Positions 18,031 through 26,471 are shown, counted from the first letter of the stretch. The stretch is DNA of 64,000 bases from Candidatus Mycobacterium wuenschmannii (GCF_030252325.1 NZ_CP126981.1:5022001-5086000), one strand, 5' to 3'. Made by a program: numbers and translations. Notes: generated from the letters alone by a model not told the origin.

Positions 18031-18076
18031 GCTCATAACCCAGAGGTCGCAGGTTCGAATCCTGTCCCCGCTACTA
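18031..18076 (+). repeat. attR: right copy of 46-bp tRNA-derived direct repeat
   Basis: Identical over 46 bp to 1624-1669, but without the 5' half of the tRNA or its promoter, so it is not a functional tRNA. In the unoccupied chromosome this would have been the native 3' end of the tRNA. It marks the right end of the integrated element. Confidence 0.92.
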
Positions 18077-18080
18077 AGAA

Positions 18081-18116
18081 GAAACGGCCCCCGGAGATCA
18101 CTCCGGGGGCCGTTTC
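18081..18116 (+). terminator. tRNA terminator hairpin, right copy
   Basis: The same 15-bp stem and 6-nt loop as at 1673-1708, identical over 36 bp. Between repeat and hairpin there are 4 bases (AGAA) here, against 3 (GTA) on the left. This is probably the original chromosomal terminator, separated from its tRNA by the integration. Confidence 0.8.
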
Positions 18117-18204
18117 GACGTCACGTGCGAGCGTCGACGCCGGCCTCTATATTGTGTGTCGTCGGTTCAGCCCCAGCCGATTTCTGCTGACCTTGGGGGT
18201 AGCC

Positions 18205-18948
18205 ATGACTTCACTGCCGTCCGACCACGAGGGTCCGTTGGCCTCGCCGCAGGATGCCACCGGGCTCGCGGTCGCTCTAGGCAACCTTGCCGTTCAGATG
18301 CAAGCCCAAACCGACTCGACGGACCTGTTGACGACGATCGTCGATGCCGGGGTAAAGCTGCTGCCGGGGATCAGCTGGGCCGGCGTCGCACACGTGCGCG
18401 GCAAGAACGTGCTGGCGCAAGTGCCCAGCGATGATGTCGCCCAGAAATTGAACGAGTTGCAGGACGAACTCGGCGAGGGTCCCGCGTTGAGCGCGTTAGC
18501 AGATCGAGAAAACCTCGTCATCGCCGACCTGAGTGCTGAAGAACGCTGGCCGCGATTCGTCAAGGCGGCCACGGACCTTGGCGTGCAGTGCCTGATGGTC
18601 TTCCGGCTGTTCGTCGAACGCGAAGTGCTCGGCGTGCTCACGATCTACGGGCCGGCCCCAAACATGTTCAGCGACGAGTCGGTTGTGGTCGGAGAGATCT
18701 TCGCTCAGCACGCGGCGGTCGCGCTGGCCGGCGCCGCCGCCCAAGATCAGATGCAGGCGGCCATCGCCAGTCGCGACGTGATCGGACAGGCCAAGGGCAT
18801 CCTGATGGCGCGCGACAAGATCACCGGTCTGCAGGCCTTCGCGACGATGGTGAAGGCATCCCAGGAGGTCAACCTGAAGGTGAGCGCGGTCGCGCAGTTC
18901 GTGGTCGAGCAATTCGAAAAGCAGTTGGCCGGCACACCTGACCGGTAG
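18205..18948 (+). CDS. GAF-ANTAR domain transcription antitermination regulator
   Basis: 247 aa from ATG 18205; the frame is open upstream to 18154 but the ATG has a G-rich box before it. The N-terminal GAF domain (about 20-165; LLPGISWAGVAHVRGKNVLAQVPSDD...LGEGPAL) senses a ligand or signal. The C-terminal ANTAR domain (about 170-240) contains ASRDVIGQAKGILMARDKITGLQAF, the RNA-binding signature. ANTAR proteins bind paired hairpins in transcripts to prevent termination; GAF-ANTAR is a very common mycobacterial architecture. It is the first host gene after the element, and its targets are not visible here. Confidence 0.92.
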   Translation: MTSLPSDHEGPLASPQDATGLAVALGNLAVQMQAQTDSTDLLTTIVDAGVKLLPGISWAGVAHVRGKNVLAQVPSDDVAQKLNELQDELGEGPALSALADRENLVIADLSAEERWPRFVKAATDLGVQCLMVFRLFVEREVLGVLTIYGPAPNMFSDESVVVGEIFAQHAAVALAGAAAQDQMQAAIASRDVIGQAKGILMARDKITGLQAFATMVKASQEVNLKVSAVAQFVVEQFEKQLAGTPDR

Positions 18949-19103
18949 GCCGCGGCCGAATGTTTCCACGCTGCAGGGGCATTCACCGGTTGCGGGCCTG
19001 CCGCTTGGCGGATGTGCCTGCGCGGTGAGATTGCGGTTCCTCGTCTGCGGGTAGCTCTCAGGAGGATGCGAGGCGTCCGTCGAGCGCAGGTAAGGGGTCA
19101 GCC

Positions 19104-19745
19104 GTGATCGGGATGGTCGTGAGAACTGTTCGTAGTGTGCTCGAGGCGAGTGCTGCGGTCATTGGAATTCGCAGTGGCACCGAGGAACCCGCGCACACTG
19201 TTGAGCGGGTGGAAAACGGCGTGGAGATCCGTGCCTACGGTCCACGCGTCGCCGCCGAGACCACGGTCGAGGGCGCCGACGAGGCTGCGCGCAGCGAGGG
19301 ATTCCGTCGCCTTGCGGGATACATCTTCGGCGGCAATGACCGCGACATCAAGATTGCGATGACCGCGCCGGTCGGCCAGCATCCGGGCGGTGTCCGAGGC
19401 GAGCAGATTGCGATGACGGCGCCGGTCGCGCAGCAGCGTGACGATAACGGTGAATGGGTCATCCAGTTCTTCATGCCCGCGGACAAGACCCTGGCAACGC
19501 TGCCTACGCCGGAGAATTCGGCCGTACGGCTCGTTGACGTACCGGCCGCGGCCATTGCGGTGCGGCGATTTTCAGGCAGAGCCTCCCACGAGGTCGTCGC
19601 ATCGCAGACGGACGCGCTGCTGAAGTCACTGGAGGGCACCGACTTTCGACCGTCGGGCATTCCCGCCGCGTGGTTCTATGACCCACCATGGACGGTGCCG
19701 TTCCTGCGCCGCAACGAGATTGCGGTAACCGTCACCCGCGGATGA
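19104..19745 (+). CDS. SOUL-family haem-binding protein
   Basis: 213 aa from GTG 19104. The SOUL pattern is visible: TVERVENGVEIRAYGPRVAAET, then GFRRLAGYIFGGN, repeated IAMTAPV segments, IQFFMPAD and a C-terminal AAWFYDPPWTVPFLRRNEI. The first 25 residues (VVRTVRSVLEASAAVIGI) are hydrophobic enough for a signal or membrane anchor. SOUL proteins bind haem or tetrapyrroles; the physiological role in mycobacteria is not settled. It stands alone, with no operon partner. Confidence 0.9.
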   Translation: MIGMVVRTVRSVLEASAAVIGIRSGTEEPAHTVERVENGVEIRAYGPRVAAETTVEGADEAARSEGFRRLAGYIFGGNDRDIKIAMTAPVGQHPGGVRGEQIAMTAPVAQQRDDNGEWVIQFFMPADKTLATLPTPENSAVRLVDVPAAAIAVRRFSGRASHEVVASQTDALLKSLEGTDFRPSGIPAAWFYDPPWTVPFLRRNEIAVTVTRG

Positions 19746-19764
19746 CGAGGGGCGTCGGCAGCGA

Positions 19765-19920
19765 TCAGTCCCGAGCCGATCGGTCGTCTTCGTCACCGGC
19801 GCCGCTCGAGCTTGGGGCGTGATCGGGCTCCGCGTCGCCACTCTCGCCGCGCGCGACGTGTTTGTCCGCTCGGCGCAGGTTGTCACCGATGTTCTTGTCT
19901 GCATCGTCCGGTATCGACAT
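19765..19920 (-). CDS. Small acidic hypothetical protein
   Basis: 51 aa from ATG 19920 (MSIPDDADKNIGDNLRRADKHV); the frame is open upstream to 19977. It is rich in Asp, Glu, Gly and Ser, ending SSSGAGDEDDRSARD, with no signal peptide, membrane segment or known domain. It lies between the SOUL gene (convergent) and the crotonase gene (divergent). The DNLRRADKHVARGESGDAEP phrase looks like a conserved mycobacterial small protein, but this is weak evidence. Confidence 0.45.
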   Translation of the reverse strand: MSIPDDADKNIGDNLRRADKHVARGESGDAEPDHAPSSSGAGDEDDRSARD

Positions 19921-20000
19921 GCCTTGACGGCTACCCGGCGCTGCGGTTGGCGAACCGTACCGCCGCAGCCACCTCACCTGCCTGGAGTAAGTTCCGGGGC

Positions 20001-20804
20001 ATGTCCGAAGACAGAGTTCAGATCAAGATCGGCGCGACCGGTGTGGCCACCGTGACGATGGTTCGCGCCGACAAGCACAACGCGCTCGACCAGGCCATGT
20101 TCGAAGGGCTGGCCAACGCCGCCGAGCGGCTTGCGGACGAGGCGTCGGTGCGCGCGGTCGTGCTGCACGGTGAGGGCAAGAGCTTCTGCTCCGGCCTGGA
20201 CATCGCCAGCTTCATGTCCGGCCAACGCGGCACCGGCGTGCTGCTGGAACGCGACGCCGGTCGGCTGGCCAACTTCGCGCAGCGGGTGGCCTACGACTGG
20301 TCCCTGGTGCCGGCCCCCGTGATCGCCGCCATTCACGGCAACTGCTTCGGCGGCGGCATCCAGATCGCGCTGGGCGCCGACATCAGGATCGCGGCGCCGG
20401 AGGCGAAACTGTCGGTGATGGAGGTCAAGTGGGGTCTGGTTCCCGACATGGGCATCACGCAGTCCCTGCCCCGCCTGGTCCCGATCGACGTCGCGAAAGA
20501 ACTGACGTTCAGCGGCCGGATCGTCTCGGGCAGTGAGGCTTTGACCCTCGGGCTGGTGACGCGGAACAGCGACGACCCGCTGGCGTCGGCGCTCGAACTC
20601 GCCGAGCAGATCGCACAGAAGTCACCCGACGCCGTGCGGGCCGCCAAGCGCCTCTACGACCAGACGTGGGTCAGCGACGACGCCGCCGCCGCGCTGGAAC
20701 TCGAATCCGAACTGCAGGCGAACCTGATCGGTAAGCCCAATCAGCTCGCTGCCGTGATGGCTGGCATGTCGGGGGAGCCGCCGGTTTTCGTCGACCCCGT
20801 TTAG
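20001..20804 (+). CDS. Enoyl-CoA hydratase/isomerase family protein (crotonase)
   Basis: 267 aa from ATG 20001; the frame is open much further upstream, but the protein MSEDRVQIKIGATGVATVTM begins as expected for a crotonase. Family features are DKHNALDQAMFEGL, GKSFCSGLDIASFM and the oxyanion segment IHGNCFGGGIQIALGADIRIA, then VMEVKWGLVPDMG. In place of the two catalytic glutamates of classical hydratases it has EVKWGLVPDMGITQSLPRLV, so the exact reaction is unclear. It probably acts on acyl-CoA thioesters in fatty-acid or ring degradation. It is transcribed alone. Confidence 0.88.
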   Translation: MSEDRVQIKIGATGVATVTMVRADKHNALDQAMFEGLANAAERLADEASVRAVVLHGEGKSFCSGLDIASFMSGQRGTGVLLERDAGRLANFAQRVAYDWSLVPAPVIAAIHGNCFGGGIQIALGADIRIAAPEAKLSVMEVKWGLVPDMGITQSLPRLVPIDVAKELTFSGRIVSGSEALTLGLVTRNSDDPLASALELAEQIAQKSPDAVRAAKRLYDQTWVSDDAAAALELESELQANLIGKPNQLAAVMAGMSGEPPVFVDPV

Positions 20805-20884
20805 GGCTCAAAATCGTGCCAACACCCGCCTGATCTGGCACTCTTCGAGAATCGGGTCGGCGATGTCGGGAGGTCGTTGGTGCC

Positions 20885-23179
20885 GTGAGCGTAGGAGCGC
20901 CGCGCGTGGCGCCGCTGCTGGTCGTACCGGTTGCGGCCGGTGCCGCGTTGGCGCTCGTGCTGGTCTTCCGGTGGGGCGGCGAACCGGCGGTCCGCGTGGT
21001 CGACGGGCTGGCGCTGCTCGTGCTGGCGACGTACGCGTCGACCTGCGCATCGCTGGCCGCCCGAAACGCGCAGGGCCGCGCCCGCAGGGCGTGGACGACG
21101 ATGGCGGTGGCGCTCGCGGTCTGGGTCGTCGGGAATCTGGTGTGGACCGTCCAGGCAATTATGCTGGGGCCCAACGTTTTTCCTGCGTCGATGAGCGTGC
21201 TGTGCGTGGCTTACACCGTGCTCACCGCGACGGCGGTGGGCCTGTTTCCGACCGGCCCCGCCCGGGGTTCACGCCTGCGCGGCGCCCTCGACGGCATCAC
21301 CGCGACGCTGTGCATCTTCCTGCTGATGTGGATCGCCGCGCTGCACGGCGTGTATCTCGACTACGTCGACGATCGACAGCTCTCCGACCTGAGGCTGCTC
21401 TTTCCGATCGGCGACCTGGTGATGCTCAGCACCGCTCTGGTTGCCATCGGTCGCGCCGAACCTCGGTATCGACGCGAGCTCTTGGTGCTCACCACGGCGA
21501 TAGCGTTCGTCGCCGCCACCGACATCGCGTACGGAAACCTCGTCGAGCGCGGGCGCTTCCATCTCGGCACCCCGCTCGACCTCGGCTGGGCCGCATCGTC
21601 CATCGCTTTCGCCTGTGCCGCACTGCTGAGTCTTCGGCCCCCGCCGCCGCGGCCGGCGGCCGTCGCGTCGAAGTCGACAATCTGGCTGCCGTACGTGCCG
21701 CTGTTGCTGGCCGGCACCGTGGGGCCCGCGCTCGTCATGTCGGGTTTCGAGCGGATCATCGTGCCACTCATCATGGTTTCGGTGGTGATCCGGCAAGCCG
21801 TGGCGGCGTGGGAGAACCGGCGGCTGCTGGCCGCCGCCGCCGACCAGGCTCTGCGCGACCCGCTGACCGGGCTCGCCAACCGGACGCTGTTCCACGATCG
21901 ACTGGCCCACGCGATGATGCTGCGGCAACGCGACGACCGTTCGATCGCCGTCGTGTCGATCGACATCGACGATTTCAAACTCGTCAACGACAGCCTGGGC
22001 CACCCGGTGGCGGACACGGTTCTGGTGAGCATCGGCGAACGGATCGTCGGCTGCGTCCGGCCTGGCGACACCGTCGCGCGTCTCGGCGGCGACGAGTTCG
22101 CCCTTCTGCTCGAGGGGCGCGAGGACCACTCCTATGTCGTCGCCGGCCGCGTCGTCGAAGCCTTTGACGAGCCGTTCGTCATCGACGGTGAAGGGATGCT
22201 CGTGCGGCCCAGCGTCGGCATCGCCGTCGCCTCCGCGGACGAGCCGGGACTGGCACCCGAAGCGCTGATGAAGCGCGCCGACATCGCGATGTACGCCGCG
22301 AAGCGATCCCGTTCGTCGGGCATGCACTCGTTCAGCCCGGACATGGCGCTGGCCGCGCCCGACGCGATGGAGTCGGTGGATCGCGCCGTCAGCCGGACCG
22401 CCGGCGACGGCGCCGCACAGATTCGTCTCCTGGGCGAGTTGCGCCGCGCGATCGACAACGCTCAGCTGGAGCTGCTCTACCAACCGAAATTGCAGCTGCA
22501 ATCGAGCCGCATCGTCGGGTTGGAGGCCTTACTGCGCTGGCCGCACCCGGAGCTGGGCGTGCTGCGACCGGACGCGTTCATGGATCTCGTGCGCCGGCAC
22601 GGGCTGATGCGTCAGGTGACCGAACTCATGGTGGCCCGGGCGCTCGACGACATGGTGCGCTGGGAGACGTCAGGGGTAGCAACGGCGGTCGCGGTCAACA
22701 TGTTCGCCCCGGACCTCAAGGACGCGACGTTGCCCGACGCGCTGTGTGACGCATTGCGAAGTCGTTGTCTGTCAACGTCTTTGCTGACCGTCGAGATCAC
22801 CGAGGATTTGATCCTCAACGACATCGAACGGGTGACGGCGGTGCTGCGCCGGTTGCGCGAACAGGGCATTCGGATTGCGATCGACGACTTCGGCAGCGGT
22901 TTCTCGGCGCTGTCCTACCTGCACGACCTGCCCATCGACGAGGTCAAGCTGGACCGCCAGTTCATCTCGTCGATCACCAGCGACGCCCGGGCCGCCGCGG
23001 TCGTGCGGGCCGTCATCGACCTGACCCACGAACTCGGCGTCACCGTCGTCGCCGAGGGCATCGAAGACGGCGAGACCGCCGATTGGCTGCGCGAGCACGG
23101 CTGCGACATCGGGCAGGGATTTTTCTTCGGTGAACCCGTCGACGCCTCGGCGATCCCGCAACTGATCGGCGCGCGATGA
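20885..23179 (+). CDS. Membrane GGDEF-EAL cyclic-di-GMP enzyme
   Basis: 764 aa from GTG 20885. The N-terminal roughly 305 residues contain about eight to ten hydrophobic helices. The GGDEF domain (about 325-485) has an intact GGDEF at 401-405 and DPLTGLANRTLF at its start. The EAL domain (about 520-760) has EALLRWPHPE at 547 onward, DDFGSGFSALSYL and VAEGIED, with the metal-binding motifs present. Both diguanylate cyclase and phosphodiesterase activity are therefore possible. Mycobacteria usually carry few such bifunctional proteins. The stop overlaps the next membrane gene by 4 bp (ATGA), which suggests the two work together. Confidence 0.93.
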   Translation: MSVGAPRVAPLLVVPVAAGAALALVLVFRWGGEPAVRVVDGLALLVLATYASTCASLAARNAQGRARRAWTTMAVALAVWVVGNLVWTVQAIMLGPNVFPASMSVLCVAYTVLTATAVGLFPTGPARGSRLRGALDGITATLCIFLLMWIAALHGVYLDYVDDRQLSDLRLLFPIGDLVMLSTALVAIGRAEPRYRRELLVLTTAIAFVAATDIAYGNLVERGRFHLGTPLDLGWAASSIAFACAALLSLRPPPPRPAAVASKSTIWLPYVPLLLAGTVGPALVMSGFERIIVPLIMVSVVIRQAVAAWENRRLLAAAADQALRDPLTGLANRTLFHDRLAHAMMLRQRDDRSIAVVSIDIDDFKLVNDSLGHPVADTVLVSIGERIVGCVRPGDTVARLGGDEFALLLEGREDHSYVVAGRVVEAFDEPFVIDGEGMLVRPSVGIAVASADEPGLAPEALMKRADIAMYAAKRSRSSGMHSFSPDMALAAPDAMESVDRAVSRTAGDGAAQIRLLGELRRAIDNAQLELLYQPKLQLQSSRIVGLEALLRWPHPELGVLRPDAFMDLVRRHGLMRQVTELMVARALDDMVRWETSGVATAVAVNMFAPDLKDATLPDALCDALRSRCLSTSLLTVEITEDLILNDIERVTAVLRRLREQGIRIAIDDFGSGFSALSYLHDLPIDEVKLDRQFISSITSDARAAAVVRAVIDLTHELGVTVVAEGIEDGETADWLREHGCDIGQGFFFGEPVDASAIPQLIGAR

Positions 23180-23745
23180 GCCTCGGCCGCGGCCTGTGCT
23201 GGGGCATCCCACTGCTGGTCGGATCGGTCTTGGCGGCCGCATGGGTGTTCTCGGGCGGCTTCTTCGCGCCGGGCCACGACGCCTTCGGCAGGGTCCCGAT
23301 TCCCGGCGACGTCACCGTGACGTTGCCGGCCGGCCCGGCCCGGCTCTACGTGCAAGAGCACGGCACCTTCGGCAAGAATGAGAGCGCGACGATCCCGGTC
23401 GGCATACAGGTCAGCGTGCAACCCGTCGCCGGCGGGGCCGCGCTGCCGCTGACCCCCAACACGCACGCGGCAGCGACCACCGTCGGCCAAGAGTCGTGGA
23501 ACACCTACGCCACATTCGATGTGCCCGCCGCGGGCGCCTACCGCGTCTCGGTGCTCGATCCTGGCGACAACGGCGATGCGCGGCACAGCGTGACGATCGG
23601 CAAGGGCCCGTGGGCGCCGTTGCCGCCGTGGATGTTCGGCCTCGGTATCCTGGCCGTCGCCGCGGCGATCGGGTTGATCGCCGACCGAATTCGCTTGAGC
23701 GGCAACGCGCGCCGAGAGAAGGGTGGCTCGCCGTATGAGCTCTGA
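23176..23745 (+). CDS. Two-TM exported hypothetical protein coupled to the GGDEF-EAL gene
   Basis: 189 aa. An N-terminal hydrophobic segment (about 8-30) is followed by an extracytoplasmic beta-rich domain (PIPGDVTVTLPAGPARLYVQEH...TYATFDVPAAGAYRVSVLDPGD). A second membrane helix (PPWMFGLGILAVAAAIGLIADRI, about 152-174) and a short basic tail close the protein. The single-domain layout between two helices suggests a sensor or cell-envelope protein. Its start overlaps the stop of the c-di-GMP gene and its end overlaps the next gene start, so the three genes form an operon. No known family is recognised. Confidence 0.8.
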   Translation: MSLGRGLCWGIPLLVGSVLAAAWVFSGGFFAPGHDAFGRVPIPGDVTVTLPAGPARLYVQEHGTFGKNESATIPVGIQVSVQPVAGGAALPLTPNTHAAATTVGQESWNTYATFDVPAAGAYRVSVLDPGDNGDARHSVTIGKGPWAPLPPWMFGLGILAVAAAIGLIADRIRLSGNARREKGGSPYEL

Positions 23746-24559
23746 GCACTACGAGCGGTTCCTGGCGTTGCATTTTCAGCCCAACGCGTTCGTCATGCCC
23801 AACCCGTGGGACGCAATATCGGCACTGCTGTTCAAGCAGGCCGGATTTGCCGCCCTGGCGACATCCTCGGCGGCCTTTGCGGCCACGCTGGGGCGGCGCG
23901 ACGGCCGCCACGCGGTCAGCGCCGCCGAACATCTCGCCCACGCGAAGCTGCTGATCGACGTCGCGGGCCTGCCGGTCAACGGCGACTTCGAGGACGGCTA
24001 CGGCGAGACGCCCGACGACGTGGCGGACACGGTGGCCGCTGCCATCGACACCGGCTTGGCGGGCATCGGAATCGAGGACACCTCCGGTGACCCGGCGCAT
24101 CCGGTCCGCGACTTCGACGACGCCGTCGCACGGGTCGCGGCGGCAGCCGCCGCGGCTAAGGGCCGGATCGTGCTGACCGGCCGCACGGACAACTTCATCC
24201 ACGGCCGCGACGATCTCGACGAGACGATTCGCCGCCTCACCGCCTTCGCGGAAGCCGGCGCCGACGTGCTCTACGCTCCCTACCCGCCCGACCTGGCGGC
24301 CGTCGAGGCCATCGTGAAAGCCGTTGCGCCGAAACCGGTCAACGTCGTCGTCGGCACCAAGTCGGAGCGGCCGACCGTGGCCGAGCTGTCCGCCGCGGGG
24401 GTCAAACGGATCAGCACTGGGGCCGCGGTTTACGCCCACGTAGCAACCGCGTTGAAAGCGGCGGCGACGGCGCTCGCGGCGGGTGATATCGCCTCGTCGA
24501 CCTCGGGAATGCCGTTCTCCGAAGTGAATTCGCTGCTCGATGAAATTCCGCGAGCCTGA
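23735..24559 (+). CDS. Isocitrate lyase/PEP mutase family protein
   Basis: 274 aa from ATG 23735 (MSSEHYERFLALH); an ATG at 23723 is also in frame. Family marks are PNPWDAISALLFKQAGFAALATSSAAFAATLGRRD near the start, VNGDFEDGYGETPDDV, GIGIEDTSGDP and ILTGRTDNF-type strands. This superfamily includes PEP mutase, methylisocitrate lyase and oxaloacetate hydrolases. The KKCGH motif of true isocitrate lyases is absent, so this is probably a 2-oxoacid C-C or C-P lyase of unknown substrate. It overlaps the preceding membrane gene by 11 bp. Confidence 0.85.
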   Translation: MSSEHYERFLALHFQPNAFVMPNPWDAISALLFKQAGFAALATSSAAFAATLGRRDGRHAVSAAEHLAHAKLLIDVAGLPVNGDFEDGYGETPDDVADTVAAAIDTGLAGIGIEDTSGDPAHPVRDFDDAVARVAAAAAAAKGRIVLTGRTDNFIHGRDDLDETIRRLTAFAEAGADVLYAPYPPDLAAVEAIVKAVAPKPVNVVVGTKSERPTVAELSAAGVKRISTGAAVYAHVATALKAAATALAAGDIASSTSGMPFSEVNSLLDEIPRA

Positions 24560-24699
24560 CCGGCCGCCGCGCGATATGCCCAGCACCTAAACGGCAGGTG
24601 AACAGTGCTGCCGCCCGGGATCTGCCAGCGACGGCGTGGCTCAGGTTGGGTTATTCTCCCGCTGAAGAACTCGCCGATCGCACGCAAGAGGGAGTCGAC

Positions 24700-25110
24700 G
24701 TGACTGCAGTGGACACCGGCATCACGCACACGGTGACCGACAACAAGCTCCACCTGGTGATCGACGCGGTCGAGGCGAACCCGCCGTCACCCGGCCGGGC
24801 CGTCGACGTGACGCTCTATCTTGCTTCGGCGAGCATCACCGGCAGCATCGAACCCTGCTGGTACTACGACCAGAAGGTGCTCCACTACCTGCAGACGGTC
24901 GGCATCGACCACCGGCACCCGGTGCCGGTCGGCAACGGCGGTGACAGCCAGAAGCCGGACGGCAGCTGCCGGTCGCACGATTACGTGCACCTGTCCAAGG
25001 TCTCTGTCCGGCATCCGGACGGCGACGTCGCGCGCCACGACGAACTGCGGGTGCGTCTCGACGAGATCACCGCGTGGACGTTCGGTCGCGCCGAGCACAA
25101 GGGCGCCTGA
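24700..25110 (+). CDS. Conserved hypothetical protein
   Basis: 136 aa from GTG 24700 (MTAVDTGITHTVTDNKLHLVIDAVEANP), preceded by AAGAGGGA; the frame is open to 24598 without a better signal. It has no signal peptide or membrane segment. WYYDQKVLHYLQTVGIDHRHPVPVG and CRSHDYVHLSKVSVRHPDGD are distinctive but do not match a family I know. It is transcribed alone; the 24560-24699 gap holds its promoter region. Confidence 0.65.
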   Translation: MTAVDTGITHTVTDNKLHLVIDAVEANPPSPGRAVDVTLYLASASITGSIEPCWYYDQKVLHYLQTVGIDHRHPVPVGNGGDSQKPDGSCRSHDYVHLSKVSVRHPDGDVARHDELRVRLDEITAWTFGRAEHKGA

Positions 25111-25199
25111 CTTCGGCGATTTCGTAGCGCGGAAATAATCCGCCGCCGTCCGCGGTTTTCGCTCGAAGCATGAATACGCTCACGAGCCATGGAGGACCG

Positions 25200-25655
25200 A
25201 TGGCGCATACGTTCCGTCGGGCTGCAGTCCTGTTGCCCCTGCTGTTCGCGGCCATAGCACTAGCGGCTCCCGCAGTTGCGGACTCGACCGAGGACTTCCC
25301 GATTCCTCGTCGCATCATCCAAACGCCTTGCGACGCAGAGCAGTATCTAGCCGCCGCGCGCGACACCAGCCCGGTGTACTTCGACCGCTACATGCGCGAC
25401 AAGAGCAATCGTCCTGCTGACGTGCAGCAGTCCGCGGTCGACCGGATCCACTGGTTCTTCTCGCTCGACTCGGCGGGGCGGCGTCAGTACTCCGAAGACA
25501 CCGCCACGAACGTCTACTACGAGCAGGTCGCCACCCACTGGGGTAATTGGGCCAAAATCTTCTTCCACAACAAAGGCGTCGTCGCGAAAGCGACTGAGGT
25601 GTGCGAAAACTACCCGCGTGGCGATATGTCGGTATGGAATTGGCTCGCGGGCTGA
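25200..25655 (+). CDS. Secreted DUF5078-type mycobacterial protein
   Basis: 151 aa from ATG 25200, with GGAGG at 25191-25195. A Sec signal peptide ([23 protein letters not shown]) ends in an AxA-type cleavage site near residue 28. The mature part, [34 protein letters not shown] and ending [11 protein letters not shown], resembles small secreted mycobacterial proteins of the DUF5078 family. Two cysteines may form one disulphide. Function is unknown. Confidence 0.75.
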   Translation: MAHTFRRAAVLLPLLFAAIALAAPAVADSTEDFPIPRRIIQTPCDAEQYLAAARDTSPVYFDRYMRDKSNRPADVQQSAVDRIHWFFSLDSAGRRQYSEDTATNVYYEQVATHWGNWAKIFFHNKGVVAKATEVCENYPRGDMSVWNWLAG

Positions 25656-25700
25656 CTTGGGCTATGCCGCAGCGCTTTTCACACGTAAGCACGCGCTGAG

Positions 25701-26210
25701 GTGGCCGATTTCGATCCGGACATTCTTGCTCCAGAGCTGAACGTTGTCTTCTGTGGATTGAATCTCGCCGCAAGCGCGATGCAGGACGGCTACAACTTCT
25801 CGCACTGCAACAACCGGTTCTGGCCGGTCCTGCATTTGGCCGGCTTCACCGATGTTCGCCTGAAGCCGGCCGACGAGCGTCGCCTGTTGGATTACGGATG
25901 CGGTGTGACCGCGGTTGTCCGGCGGCCGACGAGGCGGGCCAGCGAGATCTCTCCCGACGAATTCCGCTGCGCGCAGCCTGAATTCGAGGACAAGATTCGA
26001 CGCTACCAGCCACGGGCGGTGGCGTTTCTCGGAAAACGGGCTCTGGCCTGCATGATCGGCAGGCCCGATATCCCATGGGGCCGATACTCGCCCGGCTTCG
26101 CGGGTGCACAGGCGTGGGTGCTGCCGAACCCGAGCGGCTTGAACATCGGCTTCTCGCTCGAGCAGCTGGTCGACGCATACAGCGAGTTGCGTCAGTGCCT
26201 CCTGCCGTGA
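25701..26210 (+). CDS. mug: G/U-T mismatch-specific DNA glycosylase
   Basis: 169 aa from GTG 25701. It closely follows the Mug pattern: LNVVFCGLNLAASA (active-site loop, GINPG-like in E. coli), NRFWPVLHLAGFT, LLDYGCGVTAVVRRPT, a YQPRAVAFLGKRA strand, and the C-terminal AWVLPNPSGLN motif that inserts into DNA. The enzyme removes uracil or ethenocytosine opposite guanine in base-excision repair. N in GLN is the expected catalytic Asn. It is of normal length and single copy here, with the small membrane gene 34 bp downstream. Confidence 0.93.
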   Translation: MADFDPDILAPELNVVFCGLNLAASAMQDGYNFSHCNNRFWPVLHLAGFTDVRLKPADERRLLDYGCGVTAVVRRPTRRASEISPDEFRCAQPEFEDKIRRYQPRAVAFLGKRALACMIGRPDIPWGRYSPGFAGAQAWVLPNPSGLNIGFSLEQLVDAYSELRQCLLP

Positions 26211-26243
26211 CGGCAACGACATACGACTACCCTCAGGCAGAAC

Positions 26244-26471
26244 ATGAGAAGACGTGGTTTCGCACCGGTCGCCGTCATCGCGGTCGTCGTCGTGGCGCTG
26301 TTGTGGTCCCTGTACCAGCACTACTTCGGACAGAGCAAGCTCGAACGCTGCGTCGAAGCCCAAGCCAAACACTTCTACGCGACGCCCGAGGGCAAAGAAC
26401 TGCACAGCCACGGCACCGACCCGCCACGCGAGCTCTTCGTGCTCGAGTGCAATCAGCTCGGCATCAAGTAA
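26244..26471 (+). CDS. Small single-pass membrane protein
   Basis: 75 aa. A basic start (MRRRGF) and one hydrophobic helix (APVAVIAVVVVALLWSLY) precede a soluble tail with two cysteines (LERCVEAQAK and LECNQLGIK). It lies just downstream of mug, in the same direction. It could be a signal-anchored exported protein. No family recognised. Confidence 0.6.
   Translation: MRRRGFAPVAVIAVVVVALLWSLYQHYFGQSKLERCVEAQAKHFYATPEGKELHSHGTDPPRELFVLECNQLGIK

Larger units (their letters stand above)
1624..18076. mobile_element. Integrative mobilizable element in the initiator tRNA gene
   Basis: The element is bounded by a perfect 46-bp direct repeat of the tRNA 3' half (1624-1669 and 18031-18076). Next to the left end lie a tyrosine integrase and an excisionase-like gene, then an oriT-like hairpin and a MobF relaxase. 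No type IV secretion, coupling-protein or phage structural genes are visible, so transfer would need a helper conjugation system. The cargo is dominated by defence-type genes (Shedu-like, methyltransferase/nuclease, AIPR, DUF262 plus nucleotidyltransferase). The right third holds uncharacterised genes and sparsely coding DNA. The last 216 bp before the right repeat (17815-18030) show no gene. Local base composition drops strongly inside it: 27 of 60 bases are G/C at 12361-12420, against 45 of 60 at 20941-21000. Confidence 0.9.

Noticed and set aside
18031..18076. A second initiator tRNA gene at the right end
   Set aside because: Only the 3' half is present; the D arm, acceptor 5' strand and promoter are missing. 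It is the attR repeat.
1624..18076. Prophage or self-transmissible conjugative element
   Set aside because: No capsid, tail, terminase, lysis, VirB4/VirD4 or FtsK/TraB-type transfer genes are visible; a relaxase alone supports only mobilizable status.
21269..22501. 410-aa open frame on the minus strand
   Set aside because: It is the antisense shadow of the GGDEF-EAL gene, with low-complexity His/Arg/Gly composition produced by high-GC coding DNA.
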